Of a stretch of DNA of 64,000 nucleotides, positions 25,905-36,437 are shown piece after piece. Source of the stretch: a bacterium (GTDB lineage: Bacteria; Hinthialibacterota; Hinthialibacteria; H5-UNCL2); NCBI GenBank assembly GCA_015075175.1, contig JABTUV010000001.1, positions 946,001 to 1,010,000 of the forward strand, written 5' to 3'. The notes under the pieces are model-generated. The model was not told where the DNA came from and did no database searches. It saw nothing but the letters and a program-made list of their open reading frames with translations. Numbering within the stretch: position 1 is the first letter of the stretch; every line of letters starts with the position of its first letter. Both the position numbers and the translations under genes were made by a program.

Positions 25905-28723
25905 ACACGCTCAAACCCTGGATCGAAGTGGTCTCGCTCCACCCCGACGTAACCTCGGAGCACTTCTCCGAGGACATCTTCGCCCTGGACCTGGGGCCGC
26001 TGGCGGACGGCGATCCGCACGTGCCCGCCGTCTATCGCGACCCGGAGCAATTTTTCCGGGCGTCGTACCTCACCGCCGGCCTGCGTTCGCTCCTGGAGGA
26101 CGTGCTCTCGCGCCTTGCCGGGGGCAGCGGCAGCCGTGTCTTGAAACTGGTCACGCCGTTCGGCGGCGGCAAGTCGCATACGCTTGCGGCCCTGCTTCAC
26201 GCGGGCCGGAGCCGCAAAGCGCTCGACGTGATCCCCGAGGGCAAGACCCTGCCCAAGCCGCCGACCGCGCGATGGGCGGTGTTTGACGGGCAATTCTTCG
26301 ACGCGACTACCGGGCGGACGGTGGACGGCGTGCACATCCAGACGCTCTGGGGCTGGATTGCCTGGTCCCTGGGCGGACGGGAGGCATACGAGCTGGTCCG
26401 CGCCCAGGACGAAGCGCGGGTTGCGACCGGCGGCGACGTGATCCTCGCACTGCTCAAGAAGGGGCCAAACCTGATTCTCCTCGACGAGATGCTCCAGTAC
26501 CTCATCAGCGCGGGCGGCATCAAGATTCACGATACGACCTTACGCGACGAGACCATGACCTTTCTCCAGCGGCTCACCGTCACCGTGACCAACACGGACA
26601 ACACGGCGCTGGTGTTCTCGCTCCAGTCCAGCAAGCGCGAGTCGCTGGAGTACAGCAATCTGCTTCAGACTGTGGACCACCTGGCGTCGCGCAAGGATCA
26701 GCGGCGCGAGCCGGTCGAAAAGGACGAAGTGCTCGCGGTGATCCAGCGGCGGCTCTTGGCGAAGCTCCCGACAGCTGACGAGGCCACGCCGGCGGCGACG
26801 GCCTACCAGGAGATCGTGACCCAGATGCGCCGCGCCTACTCACGCAGCGGCGCGGAATCGCTGGAGGCCGAGGCGGATGGGATCGCCTTGCGGGACCGCA
26901 TCCGAGCGGCGTATCCCTTCCATCCCGCGCTGATCGACATCATGCGGGAGCGCTGGGCGGCGATCCCGGACTTCCAGCGTACCCGCGGGGCGCTGCGCTT
27001 CCTGGCCGCCTGCCTGCGCGCGACGCAACGTATGAACAAAAGCCGGGCGCTGCTCGGCCCGGGCGACGTTCCCATGCAGGACAATGAAGTGCGGCAAGCG
27101 TTTTTCAAGGAGGTCGGCCAGCAAGCGGACTTCCAGGCCGTCCTTGAACACGACCTCATTGGAGCCAATGCGCGGGCGCGACGCATTGATGACCGCCGCG
27201 CCAGAATATCCGGCCGAGGGCGCCAAGCGGCCGGCCACGCGGCTGGCGACGGCGATTCTCGCGTACTCCTTCGGCGGACTTCAGCGTGAAGGCGTCGGCA
27301 GAGCTGAGCGTATCCCGCCCGGCGTGACGGAGCCGGAGCTGCTCAACGCTTGCGTCGGCCCCGACCTGGACAGTACCACCGCGCTGGCGTGCCTGAAGGA
27401 GCTGAAGGAGCAGTGCCTCTATCTCCACTTCGACGGCGCGCGCTACTGCTTCAAAAAGGACCCCAATGTCACCTTGCTGGTGGAACAGGAAGCCGACATG
27501 GTGGCACGCGACGAGCGCACGGTTCGGCAGAAAATCCAGGAGATGCTGGAGGAGCGCCTGGACGGGGCGCGTGAGGCGATAGTATGGCCCGCGCAAAGCG
27601 GAGACATCACCGACAAGGAGGCGACGTTCTTCATCGCCTACCTGCCGCTGGAGTTCGCAGGCAAATCCAAGGCCATGCGGGAGACCCAGGCGCGCGAGCT
27701 TCTGGAGAAGTGCGGTGAGAAACCGCGCTCCTACCGCAACGGGCTGGCGCTGGCCATCCCCGCCGCCGAACAGGTCGAGATCCTCCGCCGCTCGGTGCGC
27801 TACCTCGTGGCGATTGAACGACTCTCGGGCAAGGCAAAGCAGTTGAACCTGACCGACGAGCAGCGGGGGCAGCTGCGCGAACGCGAGGCGACCGAGCGGG
27901 CGGCGGTGGAGTCTGCCTTCATGCGACTCTACCTGGAAGTCTGGTTCCCGCGAGCGGAAGAGGGCGGGATTGGCATAGACGCTGTTTCGCTTGGGGGCCG
28001 CTCGCTGCAAACAACCTTGGGCGACAAGAAGACGGCGCCCGTGCACAAGCGCGTCATGGAGCTGATTACCGAGGTCCAGAAGCGCGTCCACCGCAGCCTG
28101 ACGCCGGTGAAGCTCGTCGAGGGGTTCAACCTGGGTTGTGGGCCGTCCCCGAGACCTGGGATTGCGACCGCCAGTGTCGTGGAGGGCCTCTACTCGTTCC
28201 TGGGGTATCCGCGTCTGACCTCGCCTTCCGCGGTCGCGGAAACCGTCCGCAAGGGCGTGCAGGAAAAGCGGTTTGGCTACATCTCAGGTCCCATCCCGGA
28301 GTTGGGAGAAGACGGGAAGTACAAGGTCCCCCACACGCGAGTGCGGTTCGGGGTGTCCATGAGCGCGGACGAGGTGGACCTGGACTCCGGCTTTCTGATG
28401 ATCCCCGATGCGATCCCGCAGCCGCCGGCCATCGAAGCCCCACCACAACCGCCGGACGGTGAGACTCCGGCCGAACGGCCGGACACCGAACAGCCCCCGC
28501 AGCCCGAGCCGTCCCAGACTCCACACGGGGGGCAGCAGTGGTGGAATTGTCGTCAAGGTTGACCGCGACCAGCCTACACGGCCTGGAACGCCATCGGCAA
28601 CCTGACTGACATGGCCGGGAGGATCAGCGTGACGGTACGCGGTGAGTCGGAGGAAGGCTCTGACCGCAGCCGGCTGGAGAATGGAGTCCTGAGCCGCTGC
28701 GGGAAGCGGACTTGATCGAGTAG
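25901..28723 (+). pseudogene. DUF499 ATPase of an Hma-type defence locus, frameshifted
   Basis: DUF499 proteins are large P-loop ATPases found with DUF1156 methylases. The first ORF begins MNTLKPWIEVVSLHPDVTSE and has Walker A LVTPFGGGKSHTLAALL near residue 86 and a Walker B-like LILLDEMLQYLISAGG near 190. LVFSLQSSKRESLEYSNLLQ follows. At about 27200 the frame shifts, and the protein continues RLATAILAYSFGG. A second local shift lies near 28130 (GFNLGCGPSPRP). A third near 28575 precedes TAWNAIGNLTDMAGR and the true stop at 28721-28723. Reassembled length is about 940 residues, close to family size. The start overlaps the previous gene (ATGA). Confidence 0.85.
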
Positions 28724-29440
28724 GGAGACATGCCGACCTCGACAGTGATAAAGTTGAGGCCCCGTGGAATTGGTAATATGACTCGTAGACGCGCACGTTG
28801 GCCATCGCGGTGTCTTTGGCTATGCCTGCCTGGCGGCCCTTGCTAGCACTGTTGCTAGCGCAATTGCTAGGCAGGTTTGCCAGCAAGGATTAGCGAACCT
28901 ACGATACAAGCTTATATGGATACAAGCACTCAGCAGGTTCTCTCCACGCTACGCGATCCGTCGCACCTGACCCGGATATGCGACGAAAGTGGCGTCGGAA
29001 TGCTACGCGACGAGGGCTCTGGAGCAGGCGCAACTGGGCAATCCTGCAATCCCTCGCGGAAGGTCTCCGCGCGCGCGTAGGCGCGAGCGTGCGCGCGAGA
29101 TCTATGGAGCAGCGATACGCCGTCTAGGGGTAGGGGCGCGTCCAGCAGCACTCGCCTGCCGGCAGGGAACCCTGGGGACACGGAGATACGGCTCAAGGGC
29201 CGTTTGCGCCTGTCCCCAGATTCAGACAGGATTCTCGGCTTCCAAGCCCGTTCTGGCGGCCTGACTCGCATGGTACCGGCGGAGGGCCTCAACCGCCTTT
29301 GGAGGCGCCGAGCGTTTCTTGCCCTCCGCCGCCGGGCGGCGGCCCAATCGGAAGGGCGTAACCGTCCGGTGAAGTACTTCCTGGGGAAGGCAGGGGGCTG
29401 GAGCGGTCGTGGCGCCAGCCGTCATGGAAGCCTGTCAGGT
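28724..29440. other. Gene-free stretch after the defence locus
   Basis: No convincing gene. Short symmetric repeats occur, such as TTGCTAGCACTGTTGCTAGC (about 28846-28868), GCGCGCGTAGGCGCG and a CCTGGGGACA/TGTCCCCAG pair (29168-29219). These may be remnants of mobile DNA between the DUF499 gene and the IS66 element. Confidence 0.45.
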
Positions 29441-29489
29441 TGAAGATCTGAATCGTTGGCGAAAAGGGAGGCAAAAGAAGTCCTGGCGT

Positions 29490-31090
29490 CGCGGTCAGCT
29501 GTCGATGGTCACCTGTCGATGGGTTGGGCCGGGTGCGCCGCGACGGGAGCCCGTGGCGTCTCCGCGTGCCAATGGTTCGGCAAGAGTTCTTCAATGCGGC
29601 TCTGCAAGTGCTCCGGGATGCGCGCCAGCACGTCCCGCAGGTGGGCGAAGGGTTCCACCCACATATTGCTGGCAACTGGCGATCATGGTGTAGAGGATCG
29701 CCGCCCGCCGCCCACCTTCATCACTGCCTGCGAACAACCAATTTTTCCGTCCAAGCGCCACCTGCCGCAAGGCGCGTTCCGCCGCGTTGTTGTCGATCCC
29801 AGGTCCCCGTCCTCAGGTAGCGCCTGAGCGCCCGCCATTGACCCAGCGCGTAGCCGATGGCCTCGCCCATCGGACTCGCGGCAGCACCACTTGCGCCTGC
29901 TCTTTCAGCCAGGCATGCAAGTCGGAGAGGATCGCCCGCTCTCCTGTCGGCGTAACGCGCAGAGATCCGCAGGGACAGCCCATCTTCACGTCCCCGCTTT
30001 TCCACTTGGTAGAGGCGGCCGATATACGCCAGCGCCACCAGCGCCTGCCCCGGTCGCCGTCCTGCGCCTCATAGAACTTCCGGCGCGCATGCGCCCAGCA
30101 CCCCACTCAACGATCTCCCCGCCTGGTACAACCTCGTCGTAACCCGTATACGCATCCGCCTGCAGGTAGCCCTGGTAGCTATGCAAAACTTCATCGGCCC
30201 GTCCTGTTTTCGGTGGGCGTGAAGTCAAACACCGTATGCTCATGCTCCCCGTCCCCCACGTACACCTGCAGCCGCCCCTGGCGCGTCTTTGCTGGTTCCC
30301 GGCTCTGCACGGGACGGGGTGAGTCGTCCGTGCTGATCTTCCTGCCTTGCAGCACTTCTCGTCGCATCACGTCATACAGCGGCCGGAGCAACTGCGCGCC
30401 GGCCCCGTCGTGAAATCCGAGTATCGCTGCGGTCCTCGCGACAACCGATGCCATACTGTTGCATGATCGCCTCCTGGCGGTGCAAACGGCAGATGGTCGC
30501 AATATTTGCTGACCAACACGTGCGCCGCCAGACCTGACCGCAGACCTTTCAACCGGCTGCGCCGGCATGCACTGACCACCACGTTGCCCTGGCAGCGCTT
30601 GCAGGCATATTTGATCCTGCACGTGCTCGCGCACGATGAAGGAGGCGGGACGTACCCAACTGCCGCGTCACTTCTTCTGCCCATGCGCTCCAGCGGCGCG
30701 CCGCACTCTGGCACTTCGTACATGGCCTCTTGGGCAGCGCATACTCCACTTCGCTCGCGCGGCAGGCTTTCGGGCAGCGGATTACGACTGCCCGCTGCCG
30801 GAAGACTTCGCCGGTTTGTCCTGTTTGATGGCTTCCGCTTGTCGCGGCCTCTGCCTGCGGATTGGTTTCCACCTCTCCGTCGCGCATGGCCTCTGCGAAG
30901 GCGAACAGCAGTTGCCCAGGGGTACCTGCCTGACTTGCGCCTGAACTGGAGCGCTGCAGCGCCAACAGGTGCGAGGAGCCCTCCGATGCGCTGATCCTTC
31001 TCGCGCAGCCTGCGTCAGCAGATCGAGGATCATCTGCTGCAACAGCGCCAGGTCTTGGGGTAGGTTGTTCAGATCGAATCGCATGGTCAT
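29490..31090 (-). pseudogene. tnpC: IS66 transposase TnpC, many frameshifts
   Basis: The N-terminus reads MRFDLNNLPQDLALLQQMIL, the usual coiled start of IS66 TnpC. Later fragments include MGCWAHARRKFYEAQDGD and, near 30190-30250, YQGYLQADAYTGYDEVVPGG, the conserved core around a catalytic Asp. A C-terminal fragment reads NPSPTCGTCWRASRSTCRAA, a frame-shadow of NPFAHLRDVLARI. At least five indels break the gene, so it is inactive as written. Confidence 0.75.
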
Positions 31091-31209
31091 TTACAAAACG
31101 CACGAGCGGGAAAAGTCCGCAAAAGCTCTGCTGCGATGATTTTTTTTGCCGTGACGGCGATGCGTGATTGCGGCGTGCGGTTACGGTTGAATCATGCGCA
31201 GGCGATGAC

Positions 31210-31558
31210 GGAGATTGAGGGACCGAAGCGGGCGGCGTACTGCGTGTTGCAATTAGATTCCTTCCAAGAGCAGCGCGCCGCCTGGCGGCGTCGAGCCCGC
31301 ACGGAGGCGGTCGCGCCGGGGAAATGGAAGCCGGCCCTTCGATGCGCTTGTACCAGAGGCAGAAGCCGGAGCGATCCCAGTAGAGGATTTTGACGCGGTC
31401 CGCGCGCTTGTTGCCAAACACGAAGAGGTGGCTGCTGGAGAGGGGATCCTGTTGCAGCACGTCACGCGCCAGAGCGGCTTCAGACCGTCGAAGCCGCGCC
31501 GCATGTCGGTCGGCGCGGTGCACAGATAGATGCGCACGCTGGGCGGCAGACTCAACAT
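31210..31558 (-). pseudogene. tnpB: IS66 accessory protein TnpB (Orf2), frameshifted
   Basis: The start MLSLPPSVRIYLCTAPTDMR then RGFDGL is the hallmark of IS66 Orf2. A frameshift follows at about 31470. In the neighbouring frame DVLQQDPLSSSHLFVFGNKR and ADRVKILYWDRSGFCLWYKR appear, also diagnostic. Normal length is about 115 residues. Its role is accessory to IS66 transposition. Confidence 0.85.
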
Positions 31559-31559
31559 G

Positions 31560-32140
31560 GGGACGCCTCAAGACGGCGATCAGTTTCTGCAAGAGGGCGG
31601 CGGCGTCCCCGTGAATGCGGATACAGCGCCCTGAGGCGAGCACGACCTCCAGAGCGGCGGGGGGCCGACCACCGAGGCATGGGGCCGCGGAGAACGAAGG
31701 GCCAATCAACTGCACCGGGATGAAGGGTTTTTGTCTGTGTGCCTTGCAGGCAGGGCGGGTAGGACGCGCCCTCCCGCCTCGCCTCTCGTTCCGCTTTCCG
31801 ACTTGGTCCTCGCGCTTGAAATCGCCGCGGCGGACGGCGCGGCCTCTGTGCTGCTGCCAGGCTGCGCGGCCAGCCGTGCGCCGGCGTGCTTGCGCGCGCA
31901 GCACTGGTTGGGATGGGATGCGGTGGCTCGTTCGCGGTCGCGACGCGCCAATTCACACCGCCACCAACACAAGGACACCAGGGAAACCTTCTGTTGCTCG
32001 CAGAACTCCCGTTGCGTCAGCCGCTGGCTTCCCGGACGGCTGACGGCTGCCGCCAGCGCGCTTCACGCCCTCCTCTTCCACGCCTGGCCTTCTGCCGGCT
32101 CGCCGGTGGCCGGGTTCTGCGTTCTGCCTGCTCGTGCCAT
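31560..32140 (-). pseudogene. IS66 Orf1 (TnpA-like HTH protein), frameshifted
   Basis: Read in pieces, the sequence gives SQRLTQREFCEQQKVSLVSL then CWWRCELARRDR, the HTH of IS66 Orf1 (consensus LTQREFC...S...WWRR). A possible ATG lies at 32140 (MARAGRTQNPATGEPAEG). The C-terminal half is in other frames. Confidence 0.65.
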
Positions 32141-32199
32141 GGGTTTCACCCATGGCGCCCATCCTGATCCACCCTCCTCAGCTTGAGAAGATGCACTTC

Positions 32200-34011
32200 A
32201 CCGGACGGTTACGGTTGTCGAGCTTGCGATTGCTATCAACGACGCATCCGACGTCGAGAGTTACCGCATTCAACTCGATTGGGACGACGCTGTACTGGAG
32301 TACGTGGCCGATAGCGCCACCCCCGAGGGTACTCTCGCGGCGCTCGGGTCGCTCTCCAGCGGAGCCCTATCCTCCGGGCCGGCAAGAGAACTCTATCACG
32401 CGGGAGATGAGGTCGACAACTCCGCCCTGGTGGCGGCATCATAACCCCGGAGGACTAACATTCCCCGTGGTAAACAAAATGGGGGCTGGACACTCAAGTC
32501 AAGGAAGCCTGTTACGGCTGCAACTGCGAATCAAGAGCGGAGTTACCCCAGGGGCGAGCTCGATCCTGGCCTTGACCGTCGAACTTAACGATGGTGCGAT
32601 ACCTGTCCAGGTCCAGAATGGTTCCGTGGCGGTAGGGTCCGGTCCAACGCCGACCTTCACAACCACGCCCACGCCGACGCCGACTCCAACCACGTCAATC
32701 AGCCCAACTTTCACGGGGACTCCGACGCCGACACTGCCACCGGGGCAAAGATCGATCAGTGCGCCTCTCTTGCAGGGACAACCGGGACAGATTCTTGACG
32801 TTGCGATCAATGTCAATGACGCGTCTGACGTTGAGAGTTACCGAATCCAGCTTGACTGGAACGGGGCAGTCTTGGAATACGTAGTCAATAGCGCCACCGT
32901 GACCGGGACGCTTGCGGCTGGTTTCACGCTCACGCCGAACCTTGCTACGCCGTCGCGTCTCATTGCGGTAGGGCGCGCCGGAACGGGGATGTCGCTGCCT
33001 CCAGCCAGTGGGAGTTTGTTGCATCTGCAGCTTAAGATCAGGGACAGTGCTGCGCCTGGCAGTAACTCTCCCTTGGCGTTGACTGTTGAACTCAATGACG
33101 GCGCGATCATGGCTCAGACTCAGAACGGGCAGGTGTCAGTCGGGGGTACCCCGGTTGTTGCCTTCTTCGTCTTGGACGACTACGGCGCGGTCCATACCGG
33201 CGGGGCCGCGAATCAGGTTCCGCTGACCGGCGACCCGTATTTCGGCTGGGACATCGCGCGGGGGTTGGAACTTGTGTTTGGTTCGCCAACTACCAACGAG
33301 GCCAAGACCGGCGTGTTGCTCGTGGATGGCTTCGGCGCGCTCCACACCTACAGCTGCAGGCGGCCGCCGCAGTCGTTCTACTTCGATCCGGTGCCGGGCG
33401 AGATCGCCGCCGACGTTGTTGTCTTCCAGGGACCTTCGCCGACCGGCCTCGGGGCAGCCGACGAGATCGGCGTCTTCGTGCTCGACCGGACCGGCAAGTT
33501 GTGGCCCGCCGGCATCGCGTCCTGGGACGTGGCCGCGCAGGGATCGATTACCCCTGCGCTCAACGGAAACACCATCCGCGCCGTCGACCTCACGCTCGCC
33601 GACAACTCCGGCACGCGCGGCTGGATTCTGGACAACATGGGCAAGGCGTATCCCTTCGGCGGCGCGGTCAATCCCAACTTCCAGCTTTCCACTCAAGACA
33701 ACTGGGTGGACTTCGAGCCGGTCGAAGGGCAGTTCGTCCGCATGGATGCATCCGGCAACCTGACGTGGAGCGGCACGCCGGTGGACGGCTGGGACCTGCC
33801 CATGGTGGATGGCGGACTGGCCATCGACTTGGAGGTTGAGCCCGGGCTAGGCCTGATCATGATCGACCGCTTTGGCGCGATCTACACATCGGGCAATGCG
33901 GTGAAGCCGGCGGCGGGCGAAGGTCCGCCGTACTTCGGCTTCGAGGCCGCGCGCTCCCTGGAGATCGGCCCGCCGCTTGGGGCCAACGTCAACAACCCGA
34001 CGGGGCAGTAG
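32200..34011 (+). pseudogene. Secreted cohesin-repeat protein with Thr-Pro linker, N-terminus lost to IS66
   Basis: A first cohesin-like module starts at about 32209 (VVELAIAINDASDVESYRIQ) in one frame and shifts at about 32345. The open frame from 32134 to 34011 then gives SSILALTVELNDGAIPVQVQ, a Thr-Pro linker (TPTPTPTPTT), and a second cohesin-like module (QILDVAINVNDASDVESYRI through LALTVELNDGAI). The last 290 residues form a repeat domain with FFVLDDYGAVHTGGAAN, LLVDGFGALHTY, VFVLDRTGKLWPAG, WILDNMGKAYPFGG and LIMIDRFGAIYTSG, five D-x-x-G blades suggesting a beta-propeller. The same domain ends the minus-strand protein at 55793-58489. The signal peptide is missing, removed by the IS66 element. 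Likely cell-surface or extracellular, partner unknown. Confidence 0.7.
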
Positions 34012-34373
34012 GGCAGACTCTGAAAACAACCGCAATGGGGGCAGGTGCGCACAAACCGCCTGCCCCCCTTGAGGTTCTGAAGTTTCCGACGATATCTCCG
34101 GTGGCCTTCACACGTCAAACATCATCATGCGTTCAACTTTTGCAGACGGCCGCGAAGCGCCGGCGAGCGGTTTTCTCGCGCACCTCGGGATCGGGAATCG
34201 ATCCCCCTTCCCGAAGAGCCGCCGATGGGGCTGGTCCTCCGTTCCGCGCGGATTGGCTACGCTCATCCACGCTCCACTGCGGCCCAGCCCCATCGGTCCC
34301 CGGGACCCCGGCCGCCTGCCTCCGTCGTTCATCCTTCATCATCAAACCCCTCCCCGCCCTTCCACACTAATTA
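34012..34373. other. Gene-free stretch with an inverted repeat
   Basis: No gene is visible. CCGATGGGGCTGG (about 34222) and CCAGCCCCATCGG (about 34281, imperfect) form an inverted repeat that could fold. The 3' end contributes the left TAATTA target copy of the adjacent transposon. Confidence 0.45.
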
Positions 34374-36078
34374 GTTTCTGTTGCGGAAAGGGCTTTTGGC
34401 ACGGAAATGTGGAGCGCGGCGAACGGTTGACGCTTCGAGCATCGCTCGCAGAGACGGCGAAGGCCTGTCAGAGTAACATTTCGTACTGAGATCACAGCTG
34501 CATGCCCGATTTCGGGCAGACTCCTTCCCTCAACATTTCCGCAGTCCTTTTTCAGCCCGCCCTGGCGCCGGCGCAACCGCTACAGTCGCGTCAGCAGCAC
34601 CAGGTTGTGGCACAGCACCGCGCAGCCCACGCTGGCGGCGAAGTTCTTAAATCCCTTAAAAAGGCACCGATTCAGCTTGTAGGCCCGTTTTAACACTGAG
34701 ATCGAGCCCTCCGACCCCGCCCGGAATCGCTGTCCCGCCTTGAATCCCTCGCTCCTCTCCCGTGCCGTCTCCTCCTTGGTGCGGCGCCCCAGTTTGGCGA
34801 TCGAGACGGTCTTGATTTCCTCCCGCAGGCTCGCCAACTGCCCCGCGCTCCGGTAGAACCCCTTGTCCGCCGCCAGCACCTCCGGCAGACTCCCAAACAG
34901 GTTGCGGTGCGACTCCAGCGCCGGCGTCAAGAGCTCCCTGTCGTCCAGGTTCCTCTCCAGCACCTGGTAGTGTGTGATGAACTTCTCCCCGCTCTGCGAC
35001 AGCAGCACCTTGTGCCCGAACTCGATCGGTTTCCTGGCTTTGCCCCGCATCAACAACTCGGTGTGCGGCTCGAACAGGCTGAACACCTTCTCGTCGTTGG
35101 GGACCTGCTCCCCCAACAGCACCCGCCGCTCGGCTTGGTCGATGATCCGCTCCACCGTCGGCAGGTAGGTTTGTAACTCCTCGCAGGTCGCTTCCGCCAG
35201 AATCAGCGCCCCCGTGTCCCCTGCACGCCAGCCCGTGTTGGCCAGCAGTTCGACGACTTCGCGCCCGATGCCCGCGACCCAGCGCACGCGTTCAATCAGC
35301 ACGCGGTAGCGCGCCTTGACCCGCCGCTGGGTGGAGCGGCTGGTACTCTTGCCGTTGCGGGCCAGGAAGGTGTAGAGCCGCTTGGCCTTGCGCGTGTGGT
35401 AGCGATGCGCCAGCCCCAAGCCCGGCAGTCCCTTTTGCGCCCGCTTCAGGACTCTCGCCAGCACCCGGTAACTGTCCCACAAGAGCGAGGCGTCGGTCGG
35501 GAAGTGGATGTTGGTCTCGTAGGCGGTCGAGTCCATGCGCAACTTCCCTCCGCTGATCTTCTCCTGGTTCACCGCGAACTCGGCCAGCGCCTGGTTCATG
35601 GCCTCCAGCGTCCGGGCCGAGAGCGTGCCCATCGCCTTGCAGAGGAAGGTGTAGTCCATCATCGGGCGCGTCCCCAGCCCGACGAAGCCGCGCAGAAACT
35701 CGCTGGTATCGATGCGACTCACTGCCGCCCGGTAGGGCAGCTGCTCGACAAACATCACCACCAGCGCCCGCAAAATCTCCTCGCAACTGTAGGCTGCGCG
35801 GCGTCCCCGCCGGGAGGTGGACAACTTGCCCGCCCAGTCGCGGTGCGCCAGGCGCAGCAACTCCGGGTTGGCGGCCAACAGCGTGGCGATCCGCTCGTAC
35901 TTCTCCTGGTACTGCCGGACCACCTTTAAAGTTGACTTCCCGCCCCAGTTGAAGTACTGTTGCAGTGTGCTTTTCAAGCGCATGGCCTGCTCCTTTTCGG
36001 GGTTTTGGTCTCACAACATTTACCCTACAGGAGCAGGCCTTACTTTTGAATTCGATTCTGCTTTTCCGCAACAGGAAC
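34374..36078 (-). mobile_element. Complete insertion sequence with inverted repeats and TAATTA target duplication
   Basis: The left end reads GTTTCTGTTGCGGAAA and the reverse complement of the right end reads GTTCCTGTTGCGGAAA, so the terminal repeats match at 15 of 16 bases. Both ends are flanked by TAATTA (34368-34373 and 36079-36084), a probable 6-bp target duplication. The element is 1,705 bp and holds one intact transposase gene. It appears young compared with the IS66 and IS21 remnants. Confidence 0.85.
34580..35983 (-). CDS. Transposase, ISNCY/IS5-like DDE family, intact
   Basis: This is a 467-residue transposase without frameshifts. It begins MRLKSTLQQYFNWGGKSTLK and has YSCEEILRALVVMFVEQLPY. 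The conserved catalytic region is GGKLRMDSTAYETNIHFPTD then ASLLWDSYRVLARV, where MDSTAYETNIHFPTD carries the first Asp. KPIEFGHKVLLSQSGEKFIT and EVLAADKGFYRSAGQLASLR hold the second. The C-terminus RFRAGSEGSISVLKRAYKLN holds the third acidic residue. I place it in the ISNCY/IS1182-like group by these motifs; exact family needs a database search. Complete ends and target duplication suggest it could be active. Confidence 0.85.
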   Translation of the reverse strand: MRLKSTLQQYFNWGGKSTLKVVRQYQEKYERIATLLAANPELLRLAHRDWAGKLSTSRRGRRAAYSCEEILRALVVMFVEQLPYRAAVSRIDTSEFLRGFVGLGTRPMMDYTFLCKAMGTLSARTLEAMNQALAEFAVNQEKISGGKLRMDSTAYETNIHFPTDASLLWDSYRVLARVLKRAQKGLPGLGLAHRYHTRKAKRLYTFLARNGKSTSRSTQRRVKARYRVLIERVRWVAGIGREVVELLANTGWRAGDTGALILAEATCEELQTYLPTVERIIDQAERRVLLGEQVPNDEKVFSLFEPHTELLMRGKARKPIEFGHKVLLSQSGEKFITHYQVLERNLDDRELLTPALESHRNLFGSLPEVLAADKGFYRSAGQLASLREEIKTVSIAKLGRRTKEETARERSEGFKAGQRFRAGSEGSISVLKRAYKLNRCLFKGFKNFAASVGCAVLCHNLVLLTRL

Positions 36079-36252
36079 TAATTACCGGCAGGGAACTGTC
36101 TCATCCACGTTGGCACAGAGGGAGTGCAACCCAAAAGGTCAAACCTCCCGGACGCACCAGCGGCGTTGGTAAAAGCCGTTGACGCTACTTGCGTGGAACA
36201 CGAACAGGACCGGAACGGCAGTGCTTACCGGACTTGTTTCCGTAGGTCCAAG

Positions 36253-36336
36253 TGCCGTGGGAGGGAAGCGAACCCTCACTCCCTTGCGGGAACCGGATTC
36301 TGCTTCCGGCGCGTTCCTCAGTTTCACTACGCAGGC
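36253..36336 (-). pseudogene. Decayed tRNA-Leu(CAG)
   Basis: The 84-nt sequence aligns end to end with the intact tRNA-Leu at 43510-43593. The anticodon stem CCGGA/TCCGG, a loop AGCAGAA (anticodon CAG), the variable arm TTCCCGCAAGGGA and most of the T-arm (GAGGGTTCG) are kept. The acceptor 5' strand GCCTGCG no longer pairs with the 3' strand CCACGGC at three positions, the D-arm is altered and T-loop CGATT is changed to CGCTT. It is either a decayed gene or a low-quality stretch. Confidence 0.7.
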
Positions 36337-36389
36337 ACGACAGCTGGACCCATACGGTGATCCAAAGAAGGTTGTGAACCAGCATTCGT

Positions 36390-36433
36390 GGCATGGGCAT
36401 CTTGCCCATGCGCACGGGCAGGATGCCCGTGCC
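36390..36433. repeat. Paired REP palindromes next to the GH172 gene
   Basis: GGCATGGGCATCTTGCCCATGC and then GCACGGGCAGGATGCCCGTGCC (each split here by its loop) form two adjacent hairpins of the REP type, GGCAYGGGCAT-(C)-TTGCCC. They sit immediately after the stop of the gene at 36438-37994 and may also act as its 3' stabilising or termination structure. Confidence 0.75.
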
Positions 36434-36437
36434 ACGG

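Larger units (their letters stand above)
29440..32155 (-). mobile_element. Decayed IS66-family element
   Basis: Three consecutive minus-strand gene remnants match the IS66 order tnpA-tnpB-tnpC: an HTH protein, the IS66 Orf2 protein and the large transposase. All are broken by indels. Ends are approximate because clear terminal inverted repeats were not found. It separates the defence locus from the truncated cohesin gene. Confidence 0.7.
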
